From Clavibacter phaseoli (GTDB lineage: Bacteria > Actinomycetota > Actinomycetes > Actinomycetales > Microbacteriaceae), in contig NZ_CP040787.1 of the NCBI RefSeq assembly GCF_021922925.1, positions 59,062 to 123,061 of the forward strand: 64,000 bases of DNA, read 5' to 3'. Under the pieces are notes generated by a model. The model did not search any database, was not told where the DNA came from, and was given only the letters and a program-made list of their open reading frames with translations. Of the stretch, positions 26,572 to 33,942 are shown in pieces; positions within the stretch are counted from its first letter, which is position 1, and each line of letters starts with the position of its first letter. The position numbers were made by a program, and so were the translations under genes.

Positions 26572-26716
26572 ATCTCCTCTGGAGGTATGGCAGAGCCCCG
26601 GTTGGTAGCCGGTAGGTATGTGCTGGAGCTCGGACCCGTGGTTGGTAGCCGGTAGGTGGGTCAGAGCTACGAATCTTCGAGAGCCCGTCGTTGGTAGCGA
26701 CGGGCTCTCATTCGTT
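26572..26716 (+). ncRNA. Candidate counter-transcribed RNA A, antisense to the replication leader
   Basis: On the plus strand a TACTAT -10-like hexamer (26560-26565) is followed by ~145 nt containing stem 1, GCTCGGACC (26628-26636) with GGTCAGAGC (26659-26667), 8 of 9 pairs, then 13 nt beginning TAC, then stem 2, GAGCCCGTCG-ttggtag-CGACGGGCTC (26681-26707), and a TTCGTT tail. Copy B at 27085-27211 has the same order, spacing and sequence blocks. Antisense RNAs ending in a terminator over a rep leader are standard in copy-number control. The -35 is not clear, and expression is inferred. Confidence 0.5.
26600..26657. repeat. Direct repeat in the replication leader, 40-bp period
   Basis: GGTTGGTAGCCGGTAGGT occurs at 26600-26617 and again at 26640-26657. 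A shorter copy of its start, GTTGGTAGC, forms the loop of the hairpin at 26690-26698. The repeat may be a binding site for the small regulator encoded just upstream, or part of RNA structure. Confidence 0.65.
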
Positions 26717-27086
26717 AACTGGTCGTCGGGGTGGCCTCCTCGGAAGCGGTCGCGGGGGAGAGCACGGGCAGTGCTCCCAAGTCGGTACGCAGCTGTGCTG
26801 CGAGTCGCTCGAGGTAGAGCGACATCGAGAGGTTGCCGGAGGCTTCGGCGGCGGCCTGGAAGGCGGCCTCGGTCTCGGGCGCCAGTCGGATCTTGCGGGG
26901 GACGGCGATCTCGCCGGTGGGACGTCGGTTGCGTCGGGTGCCGGCGTGAATGCTCGTCATGTCGCAAGCCTGGCGACTAAGGGGTCCACTAAGTCGCAGG
27001 CGGGTGGCCGTGTCGCCGGATCCGTAGGCAGATTCCGTGGCGTGTACGGCGACAACCCGAAGCTCGTGGGTTATGCTCGCGGACAT
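26715..27086 (-). CDS. Small ribbon-helix-helix-like regulator upstream of the replication gene
   Basis: The conserved part, from MTSIHAGTRRN onward (81 aa), contains IAVPRKIRLAPETEAAFQAA, a basic beta-strand followed by helix, then SMSLYLERLAAQLRTD, which is the RHH/CopG pattern. The 27086 start has a perfect AGGAGG 7 nt upstream and adds 42 residues, but those codons are poor in GC at the third position, so the ATG at 26960 may be the true start and the first part a leader. It stops 8 bp before the hairpin of RNA A. As a CopG-like protein directly upstream of rep, it probably represses replication or plasmid genes. Confidence 0.65.
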   Translation of the reverse strand: MSASITHELRVVAVHATESAYGSGDTATRLRLSGPLSRQACDMTSIHAGTRRNRRPTGEIAVPRKIRLAPETEAAFQAAAEASGNLSMSLYLERLAAQLRTDLGALPVLSPATASEEATPTTS

Positions 27087-27211
27087 AGAGAGACCTCCTG
27101 TGAAGGCTGGTTGATCTGGATTAGCTCGAACCTCGGCGCCGGCAAGCAGTGAGGGTGAGAGCTACAACACGTGCAGGAGCCCGTCGCGGAAGCGGCGGGC
27201 TCCTTCGTTTT
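27085..27211 (+). ncRNA. Candidate counter-transcribed RNA B, antisense to the leader of the 27086 gene
   Basis: Second copy of the element at 26572. A TATGCT hexamer (27073-27078) sits where TACTAT sits in copy A. Stem 1 is GCTCGAACC (27124-27132) with GGTGAGAGC (27154-27162); 14 nt later comes stem 2, AGGAGCCCGTCGC-ggaa-GCGGCGGGCTCCT (27175-27204), with tail TCGTTTT. Shared blocks are GCTCGRACC, GCCGG, GGTSAGAGCTAC and GAGCCCGTCG. The T tail is on the plus strand only, which favours a plus-strand transcript over a 3' end of the minus-strand gene at 27210. Confidence 0.5.
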
Positions 27212-27449
27212 AGGCGACGTCCGCGATGGGCAGCTCCTGACGTGTGGGGATGACTGCGGGAGGGTTGGCGACGAGCTCGGGCATGCCGAGGTTCTGGGCG
27301 AGCAGTGCAGCGATGTAGTCGCTGACGCTCATGCCGCGCATGTCGGCTTGGGCCTTGACGGCCTCGCCGAGGGGCGCGGGGACCCGGGAGAGGAGCGCCT
27401 GACGGTCGCCCTTCGCGGGTCGTCCTCCGTGGTGTCGCTGTGCAGCCAT
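27210..27449 (-). CDS. Second small RHH/CopG-like protein (79 aa)
   Basis: Begins MAAQRHHGGRPAKGDRQALL, basic and typical of plasmid CopG or antitoxin proteins with a GRPAKGDR strand entry. It continues VPAPLGEAVKAQADMRGMSVSDYIAALLAQ, matching the helix-turn-helix of RHH folds, and a short tail. No Shine-Dalgarno precedes the ATG at 27449, but a TACTGT -10-like hexamer lies 7 nt upstream, so the mRNA may be leaderless. It lies between the SSB-like gene and the rep-associated regulator in the same direction. A partner toxin is not seen, so a DNA-binding maintenance role is more likely. Confidence 0.65.
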   Translation of the reverse strand: MAAQRHHGGRPAKGDRQALLSRVPAPLGEAVKAQADMRGMSVSDYIAALLAQNLGMPELVANPPAVIPTRQELPIADVA

Positions 27450-27486
27450 GTCTCGGACAGTAGTGGTGGCCTGATTCAGAAACAGG

Positions 27487-27831
27487 TCACTTCGGCGGCG
27501 TGTCTGATCCGAGTCGCGCGACACGCGGCATCTCCGATGACACGCTGCGCGCGTCGACTGTGGCGAGCACGAGATCCTCATCCTCCCCGGTGCGCGGCGG
27601 ACGGCGCAGCCGGAGCTCTCCGTCGATGCGGACGTCCGCGCCGGCGCGGAAGTCGAGCAGGACCGCGACGGCCAGTGATCCGCGGCAGATGACTTCGCAG
27701 CACGCCTGGGGAAGTGGCGACAAGTCCTGGCCGGCGGTGTCCGCGTAGGTGAAGGTCGCCGTGAGCGGGCCGCCCTCCGTGTCCGCGAGCATTGGCCCGT
27801 CGATGATCGTCCCGTGCATCCGAACCCGCAT
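27487..27831 (-). CDS. OB-fold, SSB-like small protein (114 aa)
   Basis: Sequence order resembles a divergent single-stranded DNA-binding protein: MHGTIIDGPMLADTEGGPLTATFTYA parallels the first strands of SSB. CCEVICRGSLAVAVLLDFRAGADVRIDGELRL parallels the Trp-containing strand, helix and VxVxGxL strand, and LVLATVDARSV is the last strand. It lacks the aromatic stacking residues and the acidic tail of housekeeping SSB, so binding may differ. It diverges from a winged-helix regulator across a 73-bp region containing an inverted repeat. Another OB-fold function is possible. Confidence 0.55.
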   Translation of the reverse strand: MRVRMHGTIIDGPMLADTEGGPLTATFTYADTAGQDLSPLPQACCEVICRGSLAVAVLLDFRAGADVRIDGELRLRRPPRTGEDEDLVLATVDARSVSSEMPRVARLGSDTPPK

Positions 27832-27844
27832 GGACCCTCCTCGT

Positions 27845-27869
27845 CTATTGGTACTTTATAGACCAGTAG
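27845..27869. promoter_or_regulatory. Operator-like inverted repeat between divergent genes
   Basis: CTATTGGT (27845-27852) and ACCAGTAG (27862-27869) are inverted copies with one mismatch, 9 bp apart, between starts at 27831 and 27905. The AT-rich centre (ACTTTATAG) can supply -10 elements. A probable site for the adjacent winged-helix protein. Confidence 0.5.
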
Positions 27870-27904
27870 ATGCTAGGTGCGCACGACTTGGCCACACTCG
27901 CGAG

Positions 27905-28222
27905 GTGCCCAAACGCGTCGACCCGCCCCTGCCCGCCGAAGTCGGCATCAGCGTCGACGCCCTGGGCAGCCGCGTGCGAGTGGGTCTGATCCGCCACCTA
28001 CTGGCTCATGGGCCGAAGACGCGCCCGGAGCTGGCGCGTGAGATGGAGCTGTCGAGCTCCATGGTCGCGAAGAACCTGGACGTGCTCGAGGAGCTCGGAG
28101 TCGTGACGCTGGACCCTCCGCGCTCGGAGCCGGACCGGAAGCCGCGCCGCTACGTCGTGCAGCAGGAGCGCGTCGACGAGATGCTGAAGGCCTTGACGAT
28201 GGCGTTGACTGGCGCCCTCTAG
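27905..28222 (+). CDS. ArsR-like winged-helix regulator (105 aa)
   Basis: From the GTG at 27905: VGISVDALGSRVRVGLIRHLLAHGPKTRPELAREMELSSSMVAKNLDVLEELGVVTLDPP is a standard winged HTH, with wing PDRKPRRYVVQQ and a C-terminal dimer helix. It lacks the metal-binding cysteines of classical ArsR sensors. The frame is open further upstream, but an upstream start would run across the operator and into the divergent gene. A small repressor of this kind next to an SSB-like gene probably autoregulates and tunes plasmid functions. The ribosome site is weak. Confidence 0.75.
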   Translation: MPKRVDPPLPAEVGISVDALGSRVRVGLIRHLLAHGPKTRPELAREMELSSSMVAKNLDVLEELGVVTLDPPRSEPDRKPRRYVVQQERVDEMLKALTMALTGAL

Positions 28223-28533
28223 GACGCCGAGTCCCGGAGGCACCGCCTAAGGGGCAGTGAAGCTCGTGCCGTTACCGAGCCGCCGGCGCCCAACACCCGC
28301 CCAGCAGTCGTAGTCGCGCGGCCGCAGCCACCGTCCCGCTCGCGCAACGCCACGCCCCTCGCCGCCGAGAGCCGCCGCCCGATGGTGGTCCGTGTACAAC
28401 TTCATTCCTCCAGCCACACGAATCGCTAACGTGCCCCCGCCTGAGGGCGCGGCGTGCACCGCGCGTCACGTCTTCGGTGGACTGTCTGCGCGTTGTGCAG
28501 TCGTGCTGATGACCGTTGGGGGAGGAGTCGAGG
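28223..28533. other. Intergenic stretch before the transfer operon
   Basis: About 310 bp. A minus-strand frame from about 28403 (MKLYTDHHRAAALG, 52 aa) has GGAGGA directly against its ATG but no recognisable domain; I do not call it. The promoter of the downstream operon must lie here, but no strong -35/-10 pair stands out. Confidence 0.4.
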
Positions 28534-29727
28534 GTGAGCGAAGCATCACGCGTACCGGCGGGGGAGGCCTTCGGGGCTGCATCCCGGGCGAGCGATTACG
28601 TCGAGGAAGACACCTCCCCACGGGTCGAAGCTGCCCCCTTGGAAACGCCGCCGACAACAGGCCCCCGTGGCGACTCCGGCGCTCCGAGATCGACAGAAGC
28701 TGGCGCTGGCGACCATCTGTCCCACGGCCCTATCGACCGATCCACGTCCGTGCTGTTCGGCGGCGTCGTGCCGGCCTCGACTCCGGCAGCTCCGCGTCGG
28801 GCGACGATGGGCCTCCGCGGGTTGCTGGCGGGACTGGGCCTGCCGGTAGCGCCAGGCGCACGCGAGGCAGCGCATGTAGCCGCGGCGGCGGACGGGGAAG
28901 AGCGACGCTCACGGGATGAGATGACGATCCGTCAGGCGACCTGGACCCGAGCGGTGTCAGTCTTGATCGGCAACCCGAAAGGCGGGACGGGCAAGACGCC
29001 GACAGCGCTCTTGCTCGGTGGCATCATCGCGTCGATCCGCGGAGGCTCGACGGCGATCGTCGAGTTCTCCGACGACCCTGGGGCCTTGAGCTACCGCGCC
29101 GAGGGCGCCCCGCGTCTTGGCGTGGGGGAGCTAGTGCGCGACGTGGACACGATCCGCACGGCGGGGCAGCTCACCGGGTACACGGCTCCGCAGACCTCGT
29201 TCGCGAACGTGATCGGATCCACGGGCCGGCGGGAGCGCCTGACAGGCGAGGCCGTCGTCGCGGTGTCGCGCGTCATTGACGAGTTCTACGGCATCCGCGT
29301 GATGGACACCGGGAACCAGCCGACCTCGTCGGCGTTCCGTGGTGCCGTGTCTGTCGCGGACGTCCTGGTGATCCCGGTGCTGAACGCCGGCGACTCGGTG
29401 TTGGAGGCGATCCAGCTCCTCGAGGAGCTGCGTGAGGACGGCGGCCACGCGACCGAGCTCGCACAGCGGGTGATCGCCATCCGGCTCACCGACGGCCGCC
29501 CTGAGAGCGATGTCGTCCGAGACGAGGTTGCGCGGCTCCTCCGCGAGGCGGGCGTGCAGGCGCTGTTCGAGATCCCATACGACGCGCACATCGCCGAGCG
29601 CGGCCAACTCACCCTGGGTTCGCTCGCGCCGTCCACCCGCGACGCTTTCGCGGCGGCCGCGGCGGCGGTCGTCCGCATCCTGCAGGAGGCCGTCGCCCCT
29701 GCATCCGACCTCACCCGGAAGGCCTGA
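28534..29727 (+). CDS. ParA/MinD-like ATPase at the head of the type IV secretion operon
   Basis: The GTG at 28534 has GGAGGAG 7 nt upstream and gives about 397 residues. The first ~130 are Pro/Ala/Ser-rich and low in complexity. The ATPase domain follows: VSVLIGNPKGGTGKTPTALLLGG is a deviant Walker A, but the A' segment reads VEFSDDPGALSY instead of VDxDxQ, and IRVMDTGNQPTSSAFR stands where Walker B is expected. Such ParA-like proteins open many actinobacterial conjugation operons, perhaps positioning the machine at the pole. It is distinct from the partition ParA at 23161. Stop and next start are 2 bp apart. Confidence 0.8.
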   Translation: MSEASRVPAGEAFGAASRASDYVEEDTSPRVEAAPLETPPTTGPRGDSGAPRSTEAGAGDHLSHGPIDRSTSVLFGGVVPASTPAAPRRATMGLRGLLAGLGLPVAPGAREAAHVAAAADGEERRSRDEMTIRQATWTRAVSVLIGNPKGGTGKTPTALLLGGIIASIRGGSTAIVEFSDDPGALSYRAEGAPRLGVGELVRDVDTIRTAGQLTGYTAPQTSFANVIGSTGRRERLTGEAVVAVSRVIDEFYGIRVMDTGNQPTSSAFRGAVSVADVLVIPVLNAGDSVLEAIQLLEELREDGGHATELAQRVIAIRLTDGRPESDVVRDEVARLLREAGVQALFEIPYDAHIAERGQLTLGSLAPSTRDAFAAAAAAVVRILQEAVAPASDLTRKA

Positions 29728-29729
29728 CC

Positions 29730-30044
29730 ATGCGTCATCTCATCCTCGCTGCGCAGATCAAGAACCCGATCGACGGGATCGTGCCGGACTTCTCCTTCGG
29801 CGGGCAGCAGTTCACGGAGCTGTGGCAGAAGCTCATCGCGGCCATCTGGGCGATCGCGATCATCGTGGCGATCGTCTATCTGATCCGTGGTCTGGTAGCC
29901 ATGGCGGGGGCCTCAGGGGACCTCAACCCGAATCCTCAGGCTCACGCTCAGGGCAAGGCGAAGGCGCTGGCGGCGTTCATCTCCCTTGTGGGGTTAGCTG
30001 CGCTTGCGGTCATCGTCGGGGTGACGCTGTCCCTCGCGGGCTGA
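29730..30044 (+). CDS. Pilin-like (TrbC/VirB2-type) two-helix membrane protein
   Basis: A 104-residue protein with two hydrophobic helices: LIAAIWAIAIIVAIVYLIRGLVAMAG (about 36-60) and LAAFISLVGLAALAVIVGVTLSLAG (about 80-104), with a short polar loop PNPQAHAQGKAK between. Size, two-helix layout and second position in the operon fit the conjugative pilin or its actinobacterial counterpart. No classical signal peptidase site is evident. Tightly linked to both neighbours (2 bp and 13 bp). Confidence 0.7.
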   Translation: MRHLILAAQIKNPIDGIVPDFSFGGQQFTELWQKLIAAIWAIAIIVAIVYLIRGLVAMAGASGDLNPNPQAHAQGKAKALAAFISLVGLAALAVIVGVTLSLAG

Positions 30045-30057
30045 GGCGGAGCCGCTG

Positions 30058-30780
30058 ATGCCCCGCATGTACTCCTCGACCGGTCGGTCCCGTTGGCCCC
30101 TCCTCGTCGGCGGTCTCGTAGCAGTCTTGGGTCTTGGCGGGGGAGTGGCCTTCGCCCTCTCACACCACGACGCTCCTGCCGCGACCGTGCTTTCACCGAC
30201 GCCCACGGACGGTCCGCCATCCAGCTCGGCTGCAGCTGACACTGGGGTCGGTGACGATGAGGACGGAGTTCCACCGACGGGTTGTCTCGGCGGCTTGGAT
30301 CGTGACGCAGCCGTGGTCTTGACCGCGCAGAAGGAGGCGGCGCACACGCCCTATGGGGCAGTAGAGGCCGCGACGGCGTTCTACCGGTTCGTCTGGCAGA
30401 GCCCTGCCCCTCCGACGGAGGAGTTGAACTCAGTGAGTCAGGCAGTCATGGCGGATGACGCCAACCCGACGTTCCGAAATCTCGCCGGCTCCTACGCCAA
30501 AGTCCCGGACATCACGGGAGGCGTCGTATCAGCGGGACGCCCTTTCCACCTCTCCACGACCAACGGTGTCTGGATGATCGAGAGCAATGCCTCAGCTGAT
30601 CGGGTGACCGTCGACATCGCGACGGGATACGTGATCGACGGCGCTCTGAGCCCGAGCAAAGTCGCCGCGATCGGCATGACCATGGTGTGGGAGCACGATG
30701 CATGGCACCTACTTGAAGGTGCTCAAGTCGATCAGGCCAAGGTGTCCAACGGAGCTATACGCTTCACGGGCGGATGCTGA
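30058..30780 (+). CDS. Membrane-anchored VirB8/TcpC-like transfer protein (240 aa)
   Basis: A short basic N-terminus and one transmembrane helix (WPLLVGGLVAVLGLGGGVAFAL, about 13-34) are followed by a Ser/Pro/Thr-rich linker and a ~150-residue extracytoplasmic domain with the alternating pattern of NTF2-like folds (TPYGAVEAATAFYRFVWQSP, VTVDIATGYVIDG, MTMVWEHDAWHLLEG). This arrangement is characteristic of VirB8 and Gram-positive TcpC proteins, which scaffold the channel. The assignment rests on layout rather than strong sequence signature. Its last bases overlap the next start. Confidence 0.65.
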   Translation: MPRMYSSTGRSRWPLLVGGLVAVLGLGGGVAFALSHHDAPAATVLSPTPTDGPPSSSAAADTGVGDDEDGVPPTGCLGGLDRDAAVVLTAQKEAAHTPYGAVEAATAFYRFVWQSPAPPTEELNSVSQAVMADDANPTFRNLAGSYAKVPDITGGVVSAGRPFHLSTTNGVWMIESNASADRVTVDIATGYVIDGALSPSKVAAIGMTMVWEHDAWHLLEGAQVDQAKVSNGAIRFTGGC

Positions 30781-32231
30781 TGAACCTCGCATCGCCCCAC
30801 CTGATGGACAGCGACGGCGTACCGTCATGCACAGCGAACTTCCTCATCTGCGGGGTCAAGGACGTCGCCGACGGGGTAACAGGCGCCGTGAACGGCACCG
30901 CGGATGCGGTGAGGACGGCGACCGGCATCGCTGACTTCTGGTCAGATCCCGCGGGCAACACTTACAAAATGCTCGTCGCGTCCGCGAAGAGCCTCACGAA
31001 CGACGTCCTCCCGGCGCTGACGCACGCGACGTTGCCGGATGTGAGCGCGGACTGGTTCCTCAGGGCGTACGCCCTGTCCTTCGGACTCGCGATCTTCGTG
31101 CTCGTAGTGATCCTCGTCACCCAGTTCGTCGAGACGGCCCGCGGACGCATGTCGGGTCAGGAGCTCGCGGAGACGCTGACGCAGTACGGCCCGGCCTTTC
31201 TCATCGGCGGGATCTTCGGACCAGCCATGGCGTGGTTCATCGTCCAGTTCTTCGGCGCCCTCTCGGACGCTCTCATCCAGACGATGCTCTCCACGACGGA
31301 GGGCACGATCGCGGGCAAGTTCGCGACGATGATCGGGGATGAAGATGCGAGCGGCATCGTCGGAGGAGCCGTCGTCGGCACGATCCTCATGTTCTTCATG
31401 ATCATCGCTCTCCTGCTGGCGCTGCTGGTCTTGATCGTGCAGCTCATCGGGCTCTACTTCTCCGGCGTGCTCTTCCCTCTGGGGTGGGTGTGGATCGTCG
31501 ACGCGCGTAAGCGGAAGTTCGGGTCGAAGATCGCGTTCCTCTGGCTTGGAATCCTCGCCTCCCATCCGCTGCTGTTCTTCATGCTCGGCATCACGTTCTC
31601 CTTCGTCGGCGCGAACGTGGACGTGTTCTCGAGCTCGGCGAGCCTCGACAAGACAGTCACCCTCGTCGTGTCGATGCTGTCGCTCCTCATCTCGGGGCTG
31701 TCTCCGCTGTTGCTGTTCCGGTTCGCCCCGGTCCTGCCGATGGGCGGTGCCAGCGCGGACAGCGGTCCGAGCATCGGGTCGAAATCGATGCAAGAAGCTG
31801 ACCAGCGCTACAGCGCTTCGGATGACGACGGCGACCTGGCATCCGATCAGACCAGTAGCTCGTACACCCCTGAGAAGACCAGCTCGCCCGAGGAGAACGA
31901 TGGCTCTAGTGCGGGTGGGACCGAGGAGGAGTCGAGCTCGGCGCTGACCGACGCTGCCGCGGAACCCGCCGGAGCGGCCGGCGGCGGCGCCGCGGCCGCA
32001 GGCGCAGAGGGCGCCTCGGCGGCCGCTGCGGAAAAAGGCGCAGTCGCGGCTGGCGCTGCGGAGTCGTCCACGGGCGTCGGGGCCGTCGTCGGCGTACCGA
32101 CGATGGTGGTGGCCGCCGCGGCGCTCGCGTTCGACAAGGCGCAGAGCGCAGCGAACGCCACCGCCGACATGGCCGCCGGTCCTGTCGAGGACCATGAGCA
32201 GCAGTACGGACGGGAGTCCACCGGTGGATGA
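30774..32231 (+). CDS. Polytopic VirB6/TrbL-like channel protein (485 aa)
   Basis: Several transmembrane helices between about residues 98 and 330: LSFGLAIFVLVVILVTQFVE, YGPAFLIGGIFGPAMAWFIV, VVGTILMFFMIIALLLALLV followed directly by LIVQLIGLYFSGVLFPLGWVW, FLWLGILASHPLLFFMLGI and LVVSMLSLLISGLSPLLLF. The C-terminal ~150 residues are a soluble acidic Ser/Glu then Ala/Gly-rich tail. This is the expected inner-membrane pore component. The ATG at 30774 or 30780 overlaps the preceding stop; the 3' end overlaps the next gene by 38 bp, so translation is coupled on both sides. Confidence 0.75.
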   Translation: MLMNLASPHLMDSDGVPSCTANFLICGVKDVADGVTGAVNGTADAVRTATGIADFWSDPAGNTYKMLVASAKSLTNDVLPALTHATLPDVSADWFLRAYALSFGLAIFVLVVILVTQFVETARGRMSGQELAETLTQYGPAFLIGGIFGPAMAWFIVQFFGALSDALIQTMLSTTEGTIAGKFATMIGDEDASGIVGGAVVGTILMFFMIIALLLALLVLIVQLIGLYFSGVLFPLGWVWIVDARKRKFGSKIAFLWLGILASHPLLFFMLGITFSFVGANVDVFSSSASLDKTVTLVVSMLSLLISGLSPLLLFRFAPVLPMGGASADSGPSIGSKSMQEADQRYSASDDDGDLASDQTSSSYTPEKTSSPEENDGSSAGGTEEESSSALTDAAAEPAGAAGGGAAAAGAEGASAAAAEKGAVAAGAAESSTGVGAVVGVPTMVVAAAALAFDKAQSAANATADMAAGPVEDHEQQYGRESTGG

Positions 32232-33942
32232 GGGACGGAGGACGGCTCCGCACCTCCGGTGGGTCGGCGGCGAGGCCGGGCATCGGTCCTTCTTCGGAGG
32301 CACGCAGTCGCCGACCCGCGTCGTCGGGCTGGCCCTCTCCATCGGCGGGGCGATGCTGTGGCTGGTCCTGGGCGGTGGGGTTCCTGCCTTGATCGTCGGG
32401 CTGCTCGGGGTCGGCGGCACCATGTTGGTGACGCAGCGGACGCACAACGGCACGATCCAGGAGCGCCGCCGCAAGCGATCGCGCTGGGCGGCGCGCAGAC
32501 GCTTGGGCACGGACACGTTCGTCCCCTTCACGCTGGCCAGGTGGGACCAGATCCAGGCTGCAGCGAAGAGCACGGACAGACGCGAACGGCGACGCGCGGA
32601 GGTCTCCGCGCGCCAGATGCGTGCCAATCCAGATGGATCTGACGGCATGGGGTGGCTCCAGCACGGCGCGAACGTGCCGGGCGTCGCCTGGCACGCGCCG
32701 GTCGGCGAAGAGTCGTACCTGTCCGTGGCGTTCTCCGTCTCCGGCCAGCTACGCGGGATGGAGACAGCCGGTGCGCTGCACAGGGCCGCGACCTCGTGGG
32801 GGAAGTTCCTGGCGCATTGCGCCGCCCCGGTGTCGCTCGTGCGTGGCGTGCAGACGCTGACGCGGGTGCTTCCTCCGGACACGGCGAAGCACGACATCTG
32901 GTACGACCGGATGCGCGAGCCCCGCGACGCGGCGGCGGGTTCGGAGGAGCTTGCTCTGTACGACGCGCAGCAGTCCTCCTACGCGGAGGTGCGGCGCCGG
33001 GCGGCGGCGGATGCGATGGTGCAGCGGCACTTCGTGGTGCTGTCCTGGCCGTTGACGCCGGCGTTCCTCGAGACCGCGGCCAAGTACGGTTCAGGTCGCG
33101 ATGGCTGGCGTGAGCTCATGGCCGAGCAGATCGCCGCGTCGGCGCGGGATCTGCGGGAGGCCCGGATGGGGCAGGTCTCGCCCTTGACGGCGCGGCAGAC
33201 GGCGGCGCTGATCATGCATCAGCAGAACCCGTCGATCCCGATCGACATGCGCTCGAGCAGGCACATCACACCGCTCGCCGTAGGCATCGGTTCCCACGAC
33301 GAGTACTCCGCTCACGTCGTCGATCGCGGCTATGACCCGACGGTGCTTCGTGAGGAGGATCCGGTCGAGGCGGCACCCGCGGTGACCTGGTGGCATCGGA
33401 CCGCTGCCATCCATGGCGAGGATCTGGCCAGTGCCGGTCGGTCGCCGCTGTGGACCTTGGACCTCATGATCGGGCGCGAGCTGGGCTTCATCCGCTCGGT
33501 CTCCTTCCATCTGGACCTGGTGCCGGCGTCGGAGGCGAAGGCGGCCGCACGGCAGGACGTCGTGCGCGATGCGGCGGGCCTGTACGCGCAGAGGAAGAAG
33601 GGTGTATTGGTGTCGGACGAGTCCGAGGGTCTCCTCTCAGCGGCGGAACGGCGTCGACGGGATCTGGCGGCGGGGTCGCATCATCACGGGGTCGCGTGGA
33701 TCGGATACGTCACCATCACGGCGCCGACGCGGGAGGAGCTGGCACAGGCGTCGCGGCGGTTGCAGAGCGTGTGCGACACGGGGTTGGGCATCGATCGCCT
33801 CGACTGGCAGGACTCCTTCCAGGCGGCGGCCTCCGGCACGACCTGGCCGATCGGCCGGGGGCTACGCCCGCACCGTTCGACGGCGGGCGCGCGGCTCATG
33901 TCCGTACTCGCAGGTCGCGGCGACAAGGAGGCCCTTTCATGA
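32194..33942 (+). CDS. SCO6880-family conjugation protein (582 aa)
   Basis: Two adjacent transmembrane helices near residues 42-80 (VVGLALSIGGAMLWLVLGGG and the following GLLGVGGTMLV) are followed by a large cytoplasmic part. It resembles a PrgI-like anchor plus the N-terminal, non-ATPase half of VirB4, seen in VERGMETAG-type segments (SVSGQLRGMETAGALHRA) and the trailing VTITAPTREELAQASRRLQS. These proteins are paired with a separate VirB4-type ATPase, as here: the stop overlaps the next start (ATGA). Thus VirB4 function is split between this and the next gene. Confidence 0.8.
   Translation: MSSSTDGSPPVDEGRRTAPHLRWVGGEAGHRSFFGGTQSPTRVVGLALSIGGAMLWLVLGGGVPALIVGLLGVGGTMLVTQRTHNGTIQERRRKRSRWAARRRLGTDTFVPFTLARWDQIQAAAKSTDRRERRRAEVSARQMRANPDGSDGMGWLQHGANVPGVAWHAPVGEESYLSVAFSVSGQLRGMETAGALHRAATSWGKFLAHCAAPVSLVRGVQTLTRVLPPDTAKHDIWYDRMREPRDAAAGSEELALYDAQQSSYAEVRRRAAADAMVQRHFVVLSWPLTPAFLETAAKYGSGRDGWRELMAEQIAASARDLREARMGQVSPLTARQTAALIMHQQNPSIPIDMRSSRHITPLAVGIGSHDEYSAHVVDRGYDPTVLREEDPVEAAPAVTWWHRTAAIHGEDLASAGRSPLWTLDLMIGRELGFIRSVSFHLDLVPASEAKAAARQDVVRDAAGLYAQRKKGVLVSDESEGLLSAAERRRRDLAAGSHHHGVAWIGYVTITAPTREELAQASRRLQSVCDTGLGIDRLDWQDSFQAAASGTTWPIGRGLRPHRSTAGARLMSVLAGRGDKEALS

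Noticed and set aside
26509..26967. Extension of the replication protein to 792 residues from an ATG at 26967
   Set aside because: It would overlap the whole CopG-like gene and read through the repeats and hairpins; residues there look non-coding.
28247..28403. 52-codon minus-strand frame with GGAGGA against its ATG
   Set aside because: The ribosome site is too close to the start, and the sequence (MKLYTDHHRAAALG) matches no family; only a vague likeness to the CWxxxG part of HNH proteins.
33390..33938. Upstream extension of the VirB4-like frame
   Set aside because: It overlaps the SCO6880 gene in another frame, and the ATG at 33939 has a near-perfect ribosome site and a stop-start overlap.
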